Below, in pieces: positions 1-11,769 of a stretch of DNA of 64,000 bases. The stretch is taken from NCBI GenBank assembly GCA_028551475.1, contig CM052358.1, forward strand, positions 12,817,938 to 12,881,937, in the 5' to 3' direction. Each line of letters starts with the position of its first letter. The first letter of the stretch is position 1. Origin of the DNA: Casuarina equisetifolia (lineage: Eukaryota; Streptophyta; Magnoliopsida; Fagales; Casuarinaceae). The position numbers and the translations under genes are program-made. The notes below the pieces were generated by a model, which had not been told where the DNA came from, made no database searches, and saw only the letters and a program-made list of their open reading frames with translations.

Positions 1-719
1 TGAATGTTTTATTATGTTATAACTAAAAGATTCTTAACTTAATTTTTTTAGATGAATTGTAATGCTAGAATATGTTTCTAAACCTCTATTATTATTAGTT
101 ATTATTTTTTATTAACTAATAATAATAATTAGAATACTTTTTAAAAAGATTACACCATAAGTAGTCATCATTTTGACCGACTAATGACAAAAAATGCGGA
201 AAGAATCGTCTCAATTTTGGAGGAACTTAATCCACAAAAGTCAAGATACAATGCAAAGGTGCAGTTCATCTTAGGACCATCATACTAATGATTTTAGTTT
301 TTGCAATAAATAATAAATGCAACTAAAAAAATGGAAAACTAAAGTACACAACGAGGGCTAGACCACAGGAGACCCCATCAACGGACAAAGGGCACCAGGG
401 AGTCCTACGCCCAAGGGACAGGCGGAAGGGGGCCCTGGCTTCCCCCATGAAAAAAAATAAGTAAATAAACTCTTCCCAAAAGAGTTTGACATAAAAGGAG
501 TAAATATAATTAGATTAAGAGTTCACAACATATACACAATGTTAGAAAAACATTTATGCCTGAATTCTTTTGGGAAAGAGTAAAATTTTTGTTCCACAGT
601 TACACTAAAAGGATTAAAATAGAAAATTGAGTTCCAGACAAGGAGCATAATATCCCTCATCATTAAAATTTCATTTATGTTCTCGAAATACGTAGAAAGT
701 TTCACCAAATTACTTTGTT
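1..719. other. AT-rich sequence without a recognised gene
   Basis: No supported gene. The stretch is AT-rich except for a GC-richer patch near 345-450 that ends in a short A-rich run. That patch could be the edge of a retroelement, but no coding frame or terminal structure supports this. Confidence 0.4.
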
Positions 720-1159
720 ATTTGGATAATAAATAAGTTCTCATCGTCTCTTTATGTCTGACCTATATGGTAACTATTGAACTGGATTTTGAAAGATAAA
801 AAAAAGTATTAACCTGGTGTCTTTCTTAGATTTTGGAATTAATTATCCTAAGAATAAAGTAACTAAAGCTATCAATATGATAGTCAATTACATTTCTTCG
901 CCACATAGCACTAAGTTCAATTAGCATAATTAATTTCTCTCTCTCCCTTATGTTTGAACTTCTATAATGTCTCTTTATTTATGGTTTAGTTTCCGTTTGT
1001 AAATAAAATCTAGACATTATTTAGGTATGTCAAAAATCAAAGTACCTAAATTTTTAGTTGATATAAGATAATTTACTACTTTTATTTGTGAAAGTAATAA
1101 ACTGAACTCAATTACTTATGATAGTCAAGTAAAAAAAACTCAATTAATAAAGTCAATGT

Positions 1160-1160
<1 letters not shown>

Positions 1161-1188
<28 letters not shown>
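1161..1188. repeat. CT dinucleotide microsatellite
   Basis: Pure or nearly pure CT run of about 14 units in the 3' flank of the multi-CEP gene. The matching place in the third unit has lost the run. Confidence 0.9.
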
Positions 1189-1191
<3 letters not shown>

Positions 1192-1508
1192 ATTTCTCTA
1201 ATATTTATTCAACGATAAATGGCTGGATTTTTTTTTTTTATAATTTTCAATTGCCTTTGTAATTTATTCTGTTGTCTTCCTCTTTTAACGATGTGCTTTC
1301 GATATGTCAGTGAACTTCAAATTATTTGCTTTGGCGTCGCGCAAGATTCTGCAAACGTGAACGTGGAAATGAGAGATATAGATCTTTCTATTGATTGATT
1401 ATTCATGGGTGCATATGTGCGATTTTCTCCTGTTATTTATTCCTGAATTATCTGGTTCTCTGCACGCCTGCATAACTGGGGTGGGGGTGGGGAATGAGAA
1501 GAGATGAA

Positions 1509-1525
1509 ATATATATATATATATA
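1509..1525. repeat. AT dinucleotide microsatellite
   Basis: About eight AT units. No function inferred. Confidence 0.9.
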
Positions 1526-1723
1526 ATGAAATAATATAATTTAAAGGACACCAACCTTAGGACAACAGCAAGCAATGAGATCCTAAAATACATACACCAA
1601 ACAGTCTGCGTCGTGGACAGTTCAAAGTAGAAAACTAAGAAACAATGATACTTATGCTTTTAACAATCATTTGACGAACATGACATGCCCAATATTAGAT
1701 ATTCTAGTTTTATCTGTACATTT

Positions 1724-2533
1724 CTATGCGTTCGGTTCTGCATGTTTGTTTTGAAGTGTATGGCCAACACCGGGGCTGTGTCCTGTTGCGGTGGACTGAG
1801 TATCATCTCTGAAATGTGTAAGAGAGTCTCTAACATCTCGGATTTTACCTACTGCCTTTGCTTCAACAACATCTGCTTTATGATTAGTTATAGAGTAGCC
1901 AACACCAGGGCTGTGTCCGGGTGCTATGGGCCGTACATCGTCCATGGATCTCGTAAGAGAATGTCCACCATCCGGGCTTTTGCTTGTTGCCTTTGGTTCG
2001 ACTTCTACTTCAGGAAGAGGAAAGGAGTGGCCAACCCCAGGGCTATGACCGGGTGACGTCGGCGGGTAATTATGTTTGAATCCGGTGAAAGATGGGCTAA
2101 TATCCGGGCTTGCCCTTAGTGCTTTGTGTTCCATATCTGCATCATGACGGGGAAAGGAGTGGCCAACACCAGGGCTATAGCCTGGTTCTGTAGGTCGGAA
2201 ATCATCTTTGTGTACAACATCTGAGTGACGGAAGCTAGGACTGTTATCAGGTATCACCGGCGGAAAGATTTCTTTCTTTGTTACCACGGATTCATCAACA
2301 CTCTGACCGTGACTTCTGCGTAAAGGCTGAGGCTCATCTTGGAGCGGTGCGATCTCATCGGAGGAGGTGATAGATTCTTCCCCTCGTTTATTCGTTTCTC
2401 CTCTATATTCGCTCATAATGGCATATTTTTGCTCTGTTGACTTCAGTTGCCTTCCTTCGCCCACGAAAACTTCATGGCAAGCAACCAGTGCAAGAAGAAT
2501 AGCAAATTTATAGACGGCTTGGAAATTTTCCAT
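1724..2533 (-). CDS. CEP: Multi-domain CEP peptide-hormone precursor (four CEP domains)
   Basis: Encodes a 269-residue secreted precursor that should release several C-terminally encoded peptides. CEPs are known 15-residue hormones, proline-hydroxylated and exported to the apoplast, that act through CEPR-type LRR receptor kinases in nitrogen and root signalling. The ATG at 2533 is chosen because the frame upstream offers only a TTG; the protein then starts MENFQAVYK and has a hydrophobic signal peptide over about residues 8-25. An acidic, Ser-rich variable region follows. Domains are DFRPTEPGYSPGVGH (111-125), NYPPTSPGHSPGVGH (155-169), DVRPIAPGHSPGVGY (199-213) and DTQSTATGHSPGVGH (244-258), spaced 44, 44 and 45 residues. 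A degenerate fifth, IFPPVIPDNSPSFRH, sits at 89-103. The tail after the last domain is short and charged. It is a single exon with no internal stop. The third domain ends in Tyr instead of His, and the fourth lacks the usual second Pro. The family call is firm; activity of each peptide is inferred. Confidence 0.93.
   Translation of the reverse strand: MENFQAVYKFAILLALVACHEVFVGEGRQLKSTEQKYAIMSEYRGETNKRGEESITSSDEIAPLQDEPQPLRRSHGQSVDESVVTKKEIFPPVIPDNSPSFRHSDVVHKDDFRPTEPGYSPGVGHSFPRHDADMEHKALRASPDISPSFTGFKHNYPPTSPGHSPGVGHSFPLPEVEVEPKATSKSPDGGHSLTRSMDDVRPIAPGHSPGVGYSITNHKADVVEAKAVGKIRDVRDSLTHFRDDTQSTATGHSPGVGHTLQNKHAEPNA
1760..2203 (-). repeat. Four in-frame CEP modules with a 132/132/135 bp period
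   Basis: The CEP-coding segments lie at 2159-2203, 2027-2071, 1895-1939 and 1760-1804. Each is followed by a linker, so the module is 44 or 45 codons long. The exact codon-multiple spacing shows growth of the gene by in-frame duplication of whole domain-plus-linker modules. Confidence 0.9.
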
Positions 2534-2679
2534 GAGTTCTGGCAAGTAATTGAATGGTTTTTTTGTAGGATAAGAAAGTAAGAAATCTCTATGGAACTAC
2601 GGTAGCAAGAGGGAGGAGGAGGTGAAGGACACAAGAGGAAGAAGCAAACCCGAGTGTGAAAGCTCTTTGTTTCCCTTGG

Positions 2680-2687
2680 TATTTATA
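2680..2687 (-). promoter_or_regulatory. TATA box of the first multi-CEP gene
   Basis: TATAAATA on the gene strand, 147 bp before the ATG. The same octamer stands at the matching place before the multi-CEP genes at 52279-52286 and 63946-63953. Transcription would start near 2650, giving a leader of about 115 nt. Confidence 0.7.
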
Positions 2688-2839
2688 ATCTTAAGGGTGT
2701 ACCCCGTCCGAATCTTAACCGCTAATTATTATATAAATTTGACGGACTGTATCATTCCAAATTTGGACGGTTTTCAAGTTAATAGGCTTTTCAATTGCTC
2801 TCTGAGAACCTATTTTAATCACTGAATAAATGGTGTCCT

Positions 2840-4724
2840 ACATCTTCATAATAAATTTCCTTCTCCACTAACTCTTTTTATTTTTATTTTTTCCCTTTCT
2901 ACACTATATGTCTTTTCATAACATTGGCATAAAAATATATCAAAGTGAAACAGCTAGTGAAATCCTGCATGCACACTGACTGAACAATTTATCTTTGCAA
3001 ACCTTCTACATATTGAAGCGTGGTACTGGACCATATCATAACCTCTTTTCACGCTGAAAAGTTGCAGCACCATGTAAATGGTCTGTGAGGACTCTTGGTT
3101 CTTCTTGAGAAGTAGGACTCTAGAACTAAGATTTGTTATCAGTTAGTCGGGCCCACGGCGCCACCCAAATGAAATGCACCAAAGTATATCGCACCACTTA
3201 CCAAATAAAGAGTATTATTATATGCGGACGGCTGGCATATAAGATAGAGCTCTTTTGTTCAAACAAAATCACGAATCCTTTTGTTCCAGCAAAACTACTG
3301 GATCACATCTGTGATTCATTACCCAATAAGAAAAAGGGAAAAAACAAATGTGGCATTGTTTGATTCTTAAGTTTCAAATTCTTTGCTTACGGTATGTAGG
3401 AACATCAAAATGGATTAGATGATTTCTGGCTGCTAAGGAAATCTTTCTTCCGGCAAACATTAGTAGTTCACCGTCTCTACAATTGCTTTCAAAGATCTGC
3501 TGATAGTGCGTTAATATCTGTGCCATTTTTCATGAAATAATTATAAGTTCCATTGCTGAGAACCATCGAACTTATGTTGATTTTTAGGGCTGGCAGAATA
3601 GTTGTAGGTTTCAGTATGTTACTCTTATGTTTCGTTATCTTCATGACTCCACTACATACAAAAGTAAGACATTGACATTAACAATGAACATTCGGTGACG
3701 TCACAGCGCATCCCTTCTTCTATAAATGGTAGATTAATTTTTCTAGGTGTTCAGCTGGCTATTTTTCTTGTTTCTTCTCCGGGGTGACAGGGCGATCTTG
3801 CTAGACAGAGTTTGTTCCTCTTCGCCCCTTTTAGTGAGTCTAATTATCTTTTGTTAACGTTTAACATTATTGATAATCTATCGTCAAATTTTCTATATAT
3901 AAATATTATTTTTCATTATATAAGCTAGTCTAAGGAAAAAAATAGACTTTCTAACGTTATGTAAAAGCTTATCAATTAAATAAATAAGATCTTATTATAA
4001 ATTGAAATTCATATAAATTCCCACCAATCATCAATATGTTTATCTAAGGCATTTAGCGGACAATTATTTATTATAAGGTTACTCCCGAGAAGCTCAGTAT
4101 CATAGGTTTTATTATTATTTCAAATCCTGCTGTAGCCGCATAAGCCCTTCTTACATGCTAGATGACCTATGAATAGGAAGAATCCTAGATCAAAATGAGA
4201 GATCCTCCTTTTATTTTTTGTAAAAGAAAGAAGAATGTAGTAAAACCAATAAAAGAAGAAAAATATCTTCACTCATGATATCATTTGCAAAATCCACAAT
4301 TTTCACTCATAGTGCTTGTGAGAGAGGATGTTAAAATATCCAACATTACTTACAGCTTGTGAAGGAATCTTTTACATTCAAAAAGATTTTCTCATTTCTT
4401 ATGAATTAGTTCTAAGAAAAAATGATTTTTTCAATATAGTAGTTGAGTGCATGACTCAAATAAATAAGACTTTATTGTAGTTCAAGAGATAAGTATAGGC
4501 CCCCTATATAATCACTCATAAAGCATGCAACTTCACCTTCAAGTGCTTTTAAGAGGAAATGTTAGAATGTATAATTTTTTCAATTTGCTTTGTTATTCCC
4601 ATCTTTACAAGTTAGTTTAGGAGGAAAAAAAGAAGAAATTTTAACATAATACGAAAGTCATGATTCTAGTAAATAAAATTCTACTATAAATCATGGTTCA
4701 AGTGTGAAGCCTCCCCACAATATT
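2840..4724. other. Duplicated upstream and intergenic sequence of unit 1
   Basis: No gene found. The stretch matches 52440-54595 of unit 3, for example the cagttagtcgggcc segment near 3140 against 52496 and the cagcgcatcc..cttcttctat segment near 3705 against 53100. From about 3640 on it also matches 31110-35070 of unit 2. It includes the uninterrupted site (tgcaacttcacc near 4527) into which a solo LTR was inserted in unit 2. Confidence 0.65.
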
Positions 4725-7290
4725 GCTTACAACTTGTTATAGAATCATCTATATAATAACAAATTATCTTCCCCTTACAAGCCGATTCTCAAGAGAAAAT
4801 GACTTTGTAACATCCTTGTTGGTGCTTTTCGTTGTTGTTTGCTGGCAGCCTCTGCATTGTAGGGTGGCTAGAGCATCAGCTTCCCACTTGTACCGCCATT
4901 TGGTTTTCATGTCAATTGGGTAGGACAGAAGTTTGTTCTTTGTTTTCCCCTTTTATTTTTGCAATGGGTTTCTTTTCTCGTTCTTCCATGTTGCGTCCTT
5001 TTAGTTGTGTAATACTTTTTAGTTTGTCTAGTGTTCGGGGTTGCACGATTGACTGGCTCTTTTGCCGTCACTGGAGTGAATGTTCTGTGATAAGAATGAC
5101 GTTATAAAAATAGTATAATAACAAGGAATAATGGGAGACAAAATACCAGGACTTTTAAGGTAGTTTAGTAGAAGATGTGTTATCGACTACATTTTGATTG
5201 TATCGCCGGCCTTATAATAAAAAGATCATATTTGTAACGTAGGTCAGGTATATTATACAAGTAGTGCAAAAAGGTGAGAAACTCTAGATACGGTAAGATT
5301 AGAATTCCTTCAAGAGTCAAAACTTTATGAATCTGAACATTATGAATGCGAAAGCCAGACCTGAGTTTGCTTATGTTCTATTGTGAACTTGGAAGGTCCC
5401 GCAGGAGGTCCATCTGTAGAAGAGTCGAGGATTACCAGGGTTAAGGTAGCTTCTGTTAAGCTGGCCTGAACACTGTGATCATTACATTTTCTGGTAGAAC
5501 AGTTAGCAACAGAGTTCTTGACATCTATGTGCGCTTATCATTCTAATGGATATTCGCTAGAGCTAGTGCAAAACCAAATGATGAATAGATCACTGGGGGC
5601 AATTAAAAGTATCCTGTTATAGTTGATGGATGGTTCATGTAAAAGCCAAATTATATAACAATCTACCTCTTGTGTCTAGGTTTGACTGTTCCTTGAAGTT
5701 TGCAGCGTCACCGATGGGAATGTCCGAATCCAACGAGTCGAGATTCTTCCCGAAAGCAAGATTCCAATGCTCTAGTGGCTCGCCTACTGAAAAGAAAAAC
5801 CATGAGAACCATATCTGAGTGGGCCAACTTTCGCGATGGTATCATTTGTTGTTGTTCATCAAAGTATCAGGTGCAATTTTAATTCGTTGTTTATTGAATT
5901 ATTTCCGTCCACTATGCATCCTTTGGTCTATATAGGTTCTAGTCATGATAACCATTGATTTTAGCAGATTCAGGAATCCATTGATTTATTTGAAGTAGAA
6001 GTACAATTACAGTAAAAGCGTCTTGAGTCATGATATTTCCACTCCCATACCTTTGGATTGATGGATGAAACCACAAGCTCAGCCTCTGTTGCGCACTTGA
6101 CATATTATATGCATCGACTCCTACATGTCGTTGTGCTCTTTGCCTCTTTCTCGTGTTCAGCAGCCATACACTCAAATAGAAAACAAAATATCGTGGTCAA
6201 GCAAACGATAAAGTCCAGTCAAAAGCACAACAGGAGACAAATCCCGTTGGAGATCCGACCACTTCCCATTGTCTCAAAGCAAATGATGACACGCCAAAGT
6301 GCGTTGCGTCCACCCGCTCCTGCCTCCTTTTAGAATGAAGTAAATAGAGGGAATCTTGCGATTCGACTGCGCAGTTGGCTTCTCAGAGCAGTGAAGCACT
6401 GATCTCGGAGCTAGCCTCTACAACGAAAATCATTGTTTATTGTATTGCGAACAAAGAGAATTGGACTTCTTTTGTGTGCTAGGCTGTAGTGCACGAGCGA
6501 CGTTGGAAGATAGTGGTTGGTATATAAAAAGCAACAAAAGGGTGTAACATTCTGTGTATGAGAATGACTCTGGTTCAAAAAGGTCTACGAATATCCGTGG
6601 TATCCGTCGATTCCACACAGTTTGAGATCTTCTATAATCTTCCCCAACGTCAAGTTTGGTTTCACCTGGACTCTTTTGTCTAGGTGTGTCATAATAGCTT
6701 GAGTTAGCCAAAGTAACGCATTATTTTCATGGTTCTTTAACAGCTTTAACTTTCTTTCATCATCAAACTTTCAACCGTAAATCTTATTACCACTTGGGCT
6801 GGAAAGGGATCACATCTTTGACCGCATCATTTCTTCCATTCAGAGAATATGCTCATTTCACACAAGGAACGATGTAAGGAAATTAGAACTCTGATGCATG
6901 TCTTACGAGATCTGGGTGGCCGTTGACTCTTGGAAGAGGATTGCACTGGTGAGTTCGAGATACGACGTCACGTGCGTGGAGACGAAGAGATATAGATGAA
7001 CAAGCAAAACTGAATTCGCATTATGCCTTGGAGTTAGTATTCCAAGGTGGACGGAATGTATGCTATCTAGTTCTATTTTTCTCTTTTTGTTCTTTTGCAT
7101 GGTAGTTGAAAGAATAATCACAGAGAGTGAGAGAGTTGGATTCAAATTTTGTTATCTGGTAGTGCACTTGGCACTCAATCGAATGACGTTGTAATATACT
7201 GGTATCATCCCGAATCTAGAGACAGCAAACGTAACATATCCAATACCATCATTGCTTAATTTGACTTCTAAGTTCATGTAACAGTTGTAC
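4725..7290. repeat. Block X, copy 1 (unknown conserved block)
   Basis: First of three copies of a block of about 2.5 kb that lies between CEP genes; the others are at 42420-45090 and 54595-56880. Shared landmarks are a segment with gttgcacgat (near 5040), another with gactgttccttg (near 5685), a stretch with gctgctgaacac on the minus strand (near 6160), ggtatataaa (near 6520) and ggtttcacctggact (near 6658). Short open frames occur on both strands. A minus-strand frame near 6660-6715 (PRQ, SPGET, DYRRS) is kept in all three copies, but no family is recognised. It may be a decayed gene, a noncoding gene or a control region. Confidence 0.55.
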
Positions 7291-7509
7291 ATTGGAACAA
7301 TTACGGAAAGATTGCTTATGAATTTATTCTGAGATTTTAGGACCTTTGTTTTGTCAAAAAATAAAAATGAAAATTCAAGACAATATCATAGTTTGTCGAC
7401 TATTTGAAGAGTCATCAGGAATCCAAAAATAAAATAAAATCTTCACATGCTTAAATGACATAAAAATTATTATGACCATTATCACTTATGTGTAGGACTA
7501 TTGATAATA
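7291..7509. other. End of block X region, no gene
   Basis: AT-rich sequence still alignable to 56880-56980 of unit 3 (the ttcaagacaa and gactatttgaagag segments). Nothing coding seen. Confidence 0.5.
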
Positions 7510-7965
7510 ATCTAATTTTTTGGTAGAAATGTAAGTTTGCATTAATAAAAAATAGTATACAAAAACATTCATATCTCAGCATTATAAGAATTATGAAAAC
7601 TATGAAAAAATGGAGGTTAAAAGTCTTTAAATCTCACTCAAAATGATATTTTCTATGGAAATTTTATATTTTGAAATGAAGAAGTTTTTCCTTCGATGAT
7701 TTTCCTTACTTTAGCCAACAAGATTGGAATGTCAATTTTTCTATTATGAAATCTTCTTCTATTTCATTATGTTCATTTACAATAAATGTAAGCTAAAAAA
7801 GATATCCTTAGAAACTTTATAGCCAAATCTTTTCTTTTAGTTGTTTTGCTCACACAATGCAATTTGTCATTCCATCCTCCAATATAATGTCGAATTCTAG
7901 TTTGAACAACTATAGTCTTCCAAACCATTATTATCTATAGACATTCAAAAAAGATCACAAAATGA
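7510..7965 (-). mobile_element. LINE 3'-end fragment
   Basis: Matches the last about 450 bp of the LINE at 35178-40701, including the start of the shared 3' tail (tggtagaaatgtaag against tagtggaaatgtaag) and the region coding for the C-terminal end of the reverse-transcriptase protein. The element is 5'-truncated and carries stops. It interrupts unit 1 DNA: the unit resumes near 7990 with a segment (atatagggtggtgcc) also present near 45078 in unit 2. Confidence 0.7.
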
Positions 7966-9439
7966 GTGAGGCCAATTAAGGGTTGTAAAATTAGTGTAAT
8001 GACACCATATAGGGTGGTGCCAAGAGTTTGCGTCGGAGACAAGCGATTGATTAGTGAAGGAAAGAAGTATATTTTTAAGAAAAAATGTTATTTTTTTGAA
8101 TAAGTTAAAAAAATATTTTGACAAAAAAATAGTTTTGTGATTTGAGTAAATTTAAAGGCTTATAATCGCCCGACAGTTAACAAAACATAATGATTATTAC
8201 AATATATTTTAACCTTGTCTTGAGTTTATCAACATATGAACTTAGCTTGTAGGTTGAAGCCGGTTGGTATTAGAGAAAGACTAAACCAAAAATTGTTTCC
8301 ATAGATGGTCATAATTAATATTTGCAAGTTCAATGTGCTGAAGAAAATTGTTACCCTACCGTAGCCTTTACACCCTAAAAATTAAAGAAAAAGTTTTCAT
8401 ACCATTAAGTGGAAAATTAGTCAGTAACCTACTAAGTCAAAGGTAAGCTAGCAAGGCCCAAGACCAAGAGGTTCCAAGTTCAACACTTGGTACATGTGTT
8501 AAAAAAAGAGTCTTAAATTGTAACATAAAGTGGAAGATTAACTATGACAAAATCTCACAAGTTTTTCTTGCCATAATACATAAAAAAAATAGAAATAAAA
8601 AGTGGAAGGCATATTTTTACTTTATAGATTATGTACTTTTGTGAAAGAATATGTAAATTCAGTATTTGTCTTTGGTTGTAGAAGGGGTTTCCGGCAACTT
8701 TATCAAGTCAAAATTTGCTTATTATAAAGCAAAATTATTTTACCTTTTTTATTTGCACTTGTTTTCTTATGAGCATCTGACCTAGCTTTCCCAATGAGAG
8801 AAATTATTTCGTAGCTTGGATTATTATATATGACCAACAATGAGAAGGTAATTATAGGGTATTGCATTAAACTTGGAGATTCACTAATTTTGTGAAGACC
8901 CAAGACATAACCTACTATTTCTAGGTCTTTTGCAAAAACAAAGTACAAAGACTATGGATTTCATAATTTGTGAGCTTGTTTAAATTATTGATATTTTAAG
9001 ATCTTGGCATGATGACTTAGCTAAATGTATCCTTACAATGTAAAAATGAGGCATCCACAAACAACAACCAATCCCACTTTCCATGAAATGACAAAGCATG
9101 TTAGGACTAATTGACACTGCATACATGAGAAATGTTTAGATAAAATAATTACTTTTCATCACATAATGGACATTAGAATAGTCTACTATCTCTTTATGAA
9201 GGCACTTTGGAATTGACAGCATCTATACTTACTATCCAAGTTCAAATTATTTGATTTATACAAATCAATAACTTTAGGGAAATATTAAAATATGTAGATG
9301 CAACACATATAATTAATGAGGGCCCAACTCCATTACTTGTAACTTTGGTTTTGTAATGTTAGCTAGGAGTTATAGCTCAATATTAGCAATAAGCTTAATT
9401 AATATAACAAATTTCCTCTCTCATTATCTCTTTTTTAAT
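7966..9439. other. Remnant of unit 1, then unassigned AT-rich DNA
   Basis: Up to about 8160 the sequence still follows unit 2 (45070-45190). After that no similarity to the other units, no gene and no clear element is visible. The single-CEP gene expected here is absent. Confidence 0.5.
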
Positions 9440-10254
9440 ATTTTTATTGCAAACCTCCCATTATGTAAATCTTTTACTTGCAATTATTATGGTATTGAAA
9501 AATTTACACCATTTAGAATGTTATGGTAAGGTTTGCTACAAAAGGGTTTAGGTTGGTCTAACCTTTCTTTAAGCCTAGAGATGAAGGGGCATTTTTTTTT
9601 CTTTTTACTTATCACTTTTGTCAAAGGGGACAAACACAATGAATCAATGAAGCATGGAATCCCTAATCTTCCATGAGAGAAAAGAAAGCTATCTTATCTC
9701 TTTTTTAAATGTAAATGGACAAGGATGATTTAGAAGATTATTCTCATAGTAAAAGGAGTTTGACATTATATTGAAAGATGAAATGAAGAATTATAATAGA
9801 TGATTAAAGTAACTAAAGGAAAGAATTTGGCTACAAAAGTTTTCAAGATATATTTTTTTGGTTGAAGTTATTGTATATAGGTTGACACATAACGGAAGAT
9901 GATTTAACAAAAAAAAGTTGGCATCCCAATCTTGTTGGAAAAAGTAAGGAAAATTGTACAAACCGTTTTTATTTCAAATATAAAATCTTCCTAGGAAAGG
10001 GTCATTTAAGTGAGATTTGAAGGCATTTAACCTCTATCTTTTGATAACTTTTTGTAACTCTTGTAATTCTTTGATATGTCCTTATGTTTTTGTAAACTAA
10101 TACTTATTAATGCAAATTTATTTTTCCACAAAAAAAAAGTTGTCTCTTGTAGATGTAGAGGTACCATATCCCTTTAAATGTCAACTATTTTTTGTTATTG
10201 ATGGTTGTTTCTCCCTTTTTTCATCATAGGTCAAGGAAGGAAAGGCAAGCGAAA
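9440..10254 (+). repeat. 5' LTR of the gypsy element, split by a LINE tail
   Basis: Aligns with 14588-14956 over shared segments such as cattatgtaa, tttagaatgtt, ggttggtcta, ggacaaac and the pyrimidine run tctccctttt. The alignment breaks from about 9691 to 10137, where a LINE tail lies. Confidence 0.7.
9691..10137 (+). mobile_element. 5'-truncated LINE tail inside the gypsy LTR
   Basis: The sequence starts at the LINE zf-RVT coding region (tggacaaggatgattt, also at 19969) and runs to an A-run at 10129-10137. It is absent from the other LTR, so it inserted after the gypsy element. A possible short target repeat (tctctt) lies at both ends but is not convincing. Confidence 0.7.
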
Positions 10255-11769
10255 CAAGTGTCTTAATTAGCCATTTCAAGCACTCCAACCCAAGAGGTTT
10301 ACTGAAGCTTTGGACAATGACAATTTAGTATCAACACCAAACATGTTGATCAAAGCTTTATTTGTTTTCAGGCTAACATAGAATAATGCTTGGCAAAGTG
10401 AACATAAACAATATGACAAGCTTGACCGATGTGATAAAAAGGCATTGCAATGCAAGAAATATTTTGAAAGGCATTTCTAAGAGATGATGGATTCAATATA
10501 GTGATGGATGTTAGCTTAAGGAAGATAGAAAGATAGTAGGGTGGATCCTATTTAGGTTCTAAGTACAAAGGTTTGAGAAGCGACAAGGAAGAGGAAGGAA
10601 ATAAAGATACTATTAGGTGTTTTTAGGAGTAAAATATTCAAAACATGAATGGTGGAAATACAAATCCCTATGACTAGCCTAGACAAATCAAGATGCGCTT
10701 TGATTTCACAAAATTTGTGGGTAGAGCTAATCCAATGAGATGCATAAATGAAGCTAATCAATTCTTTTATTTCCATAGCACCTCTAAAAGGGATATCTTA
10801 GATATTATGGCTTGGCACTTGGAGGAGGAAGCCTAAATGTGTGTTGAGTGGTTATAGAAAGGATCAACATAGTAGCTAATTATGTAGCCCTTTCTGACCA
10901 ATTACCTCATCTAATGATATAGGTGCTTAGGGTGCAAGAGTAACTTTATGGCTCTTATTAAATTACAACAAATTAACATGGTGAAGAAATAAAAGGTCAA
11001 ATTTATGAAATTGTTATTAAAGGTTTCTTATTTAACTCTTAAGTTAAGGATTACATATTTTTTTACAAAGGTTGAAAGATAATCTTAGGAAGAAAGTATA
11101 GTTTGAAAAACCCTAAGACTTAGTCGATGTTGTTAGGCTATTATACTTATGGGAGGATAAGTTTGTCCCTAGTAAGAAGGAGAGAGTGGTATCCCATAAG
11201 AAAATAGGACACCAAAGTAGTCGTGGAATAGGAATGTTGGGTTCCTTCAAAGAGTTGAAAGGTTAACACCAAGAAAGATACAAGAAAATATAGAGAAAGG
11301 ATTATGTTTCAATTATGATGAGCATTTCATACTTGGGCACCACTGTGAAAAAAACTATTCTTCATGATGGAAAAGATTGATGATGATTATGATAGTATAG
11401 TACTTGAAATGGTAACACATGAGCAATATTTAAATGAAGAAAGTCTTAAGATATTTGTTTTGACCATGAATGGGTCGATCGGACCATGAATTATAAGGGT
11501 GTGAAGGGTGTTAGGCAAGCAATGAATTAGACTAGCTAATTTTGCAAGCATTAAATTGGCTCAAAAGCAGGGTTTGAAACCAAGTAAAGGTTGAAGCAAG
11601 GTTTCAAACCAAGTGGATGCGAAGATTTTAAAGTCATGAAGGTCAATGGTGATAAGTTAAGAACTGTAGGCCTACATAAGAATTTGATTATGACTATGCA
11701 AGGTGTAACTATAAAACTAGATTTCTTCTTGTGGAGCACACCATGAACATACACAATCCTTAAAGGTTA

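Larger units (their letters stand above)
720..1723. other. 3' flank of the first multi-CEP gene, shared with the third unit
   Basis: No gene seen. The sequence aligns by eye with 50250-51267, the 3' flank of the other multi-CEP gene. Shared stretches include the segment around ttagcataatt, the motif gtgaacgtgg near 1357, and the line just before the stop codon (cagttcaaagtag). It therefore belongs to the duplicated unit. It contains a CT run and an AT run. Confidence 0.6.

Noticed and set aside
1685..2056. Plus-strand ORF of 123 codons over the first multi-CEP gene (and similar ones at 51229-51570 and 63256-63453)
   Set aside because: It is the complement of the CEP repeats. The minus strand holds the hormone consensus, signal peptide and TATA box.
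2534..2545. Longer N-terminus for the first multi-CEP gene, beginning four codons earlier
   Set aside because: The upstream codon is TTG. The ATG at 2533 gives a normal signal peptide and matches the sister gene.
6058..6333. Small secreted protein on the plus strand of block X
   Set aside because: The signal-like start is not kept in copies 2 and 3, where the frame shifts or lacks the ATG.
8440..8500. tRNA gene or tRNA-derived SINE (gttccaagttcaacac resembles a B box)
   Set aside because: No cloverleaf with acceptor and anticodon stems could be formed.
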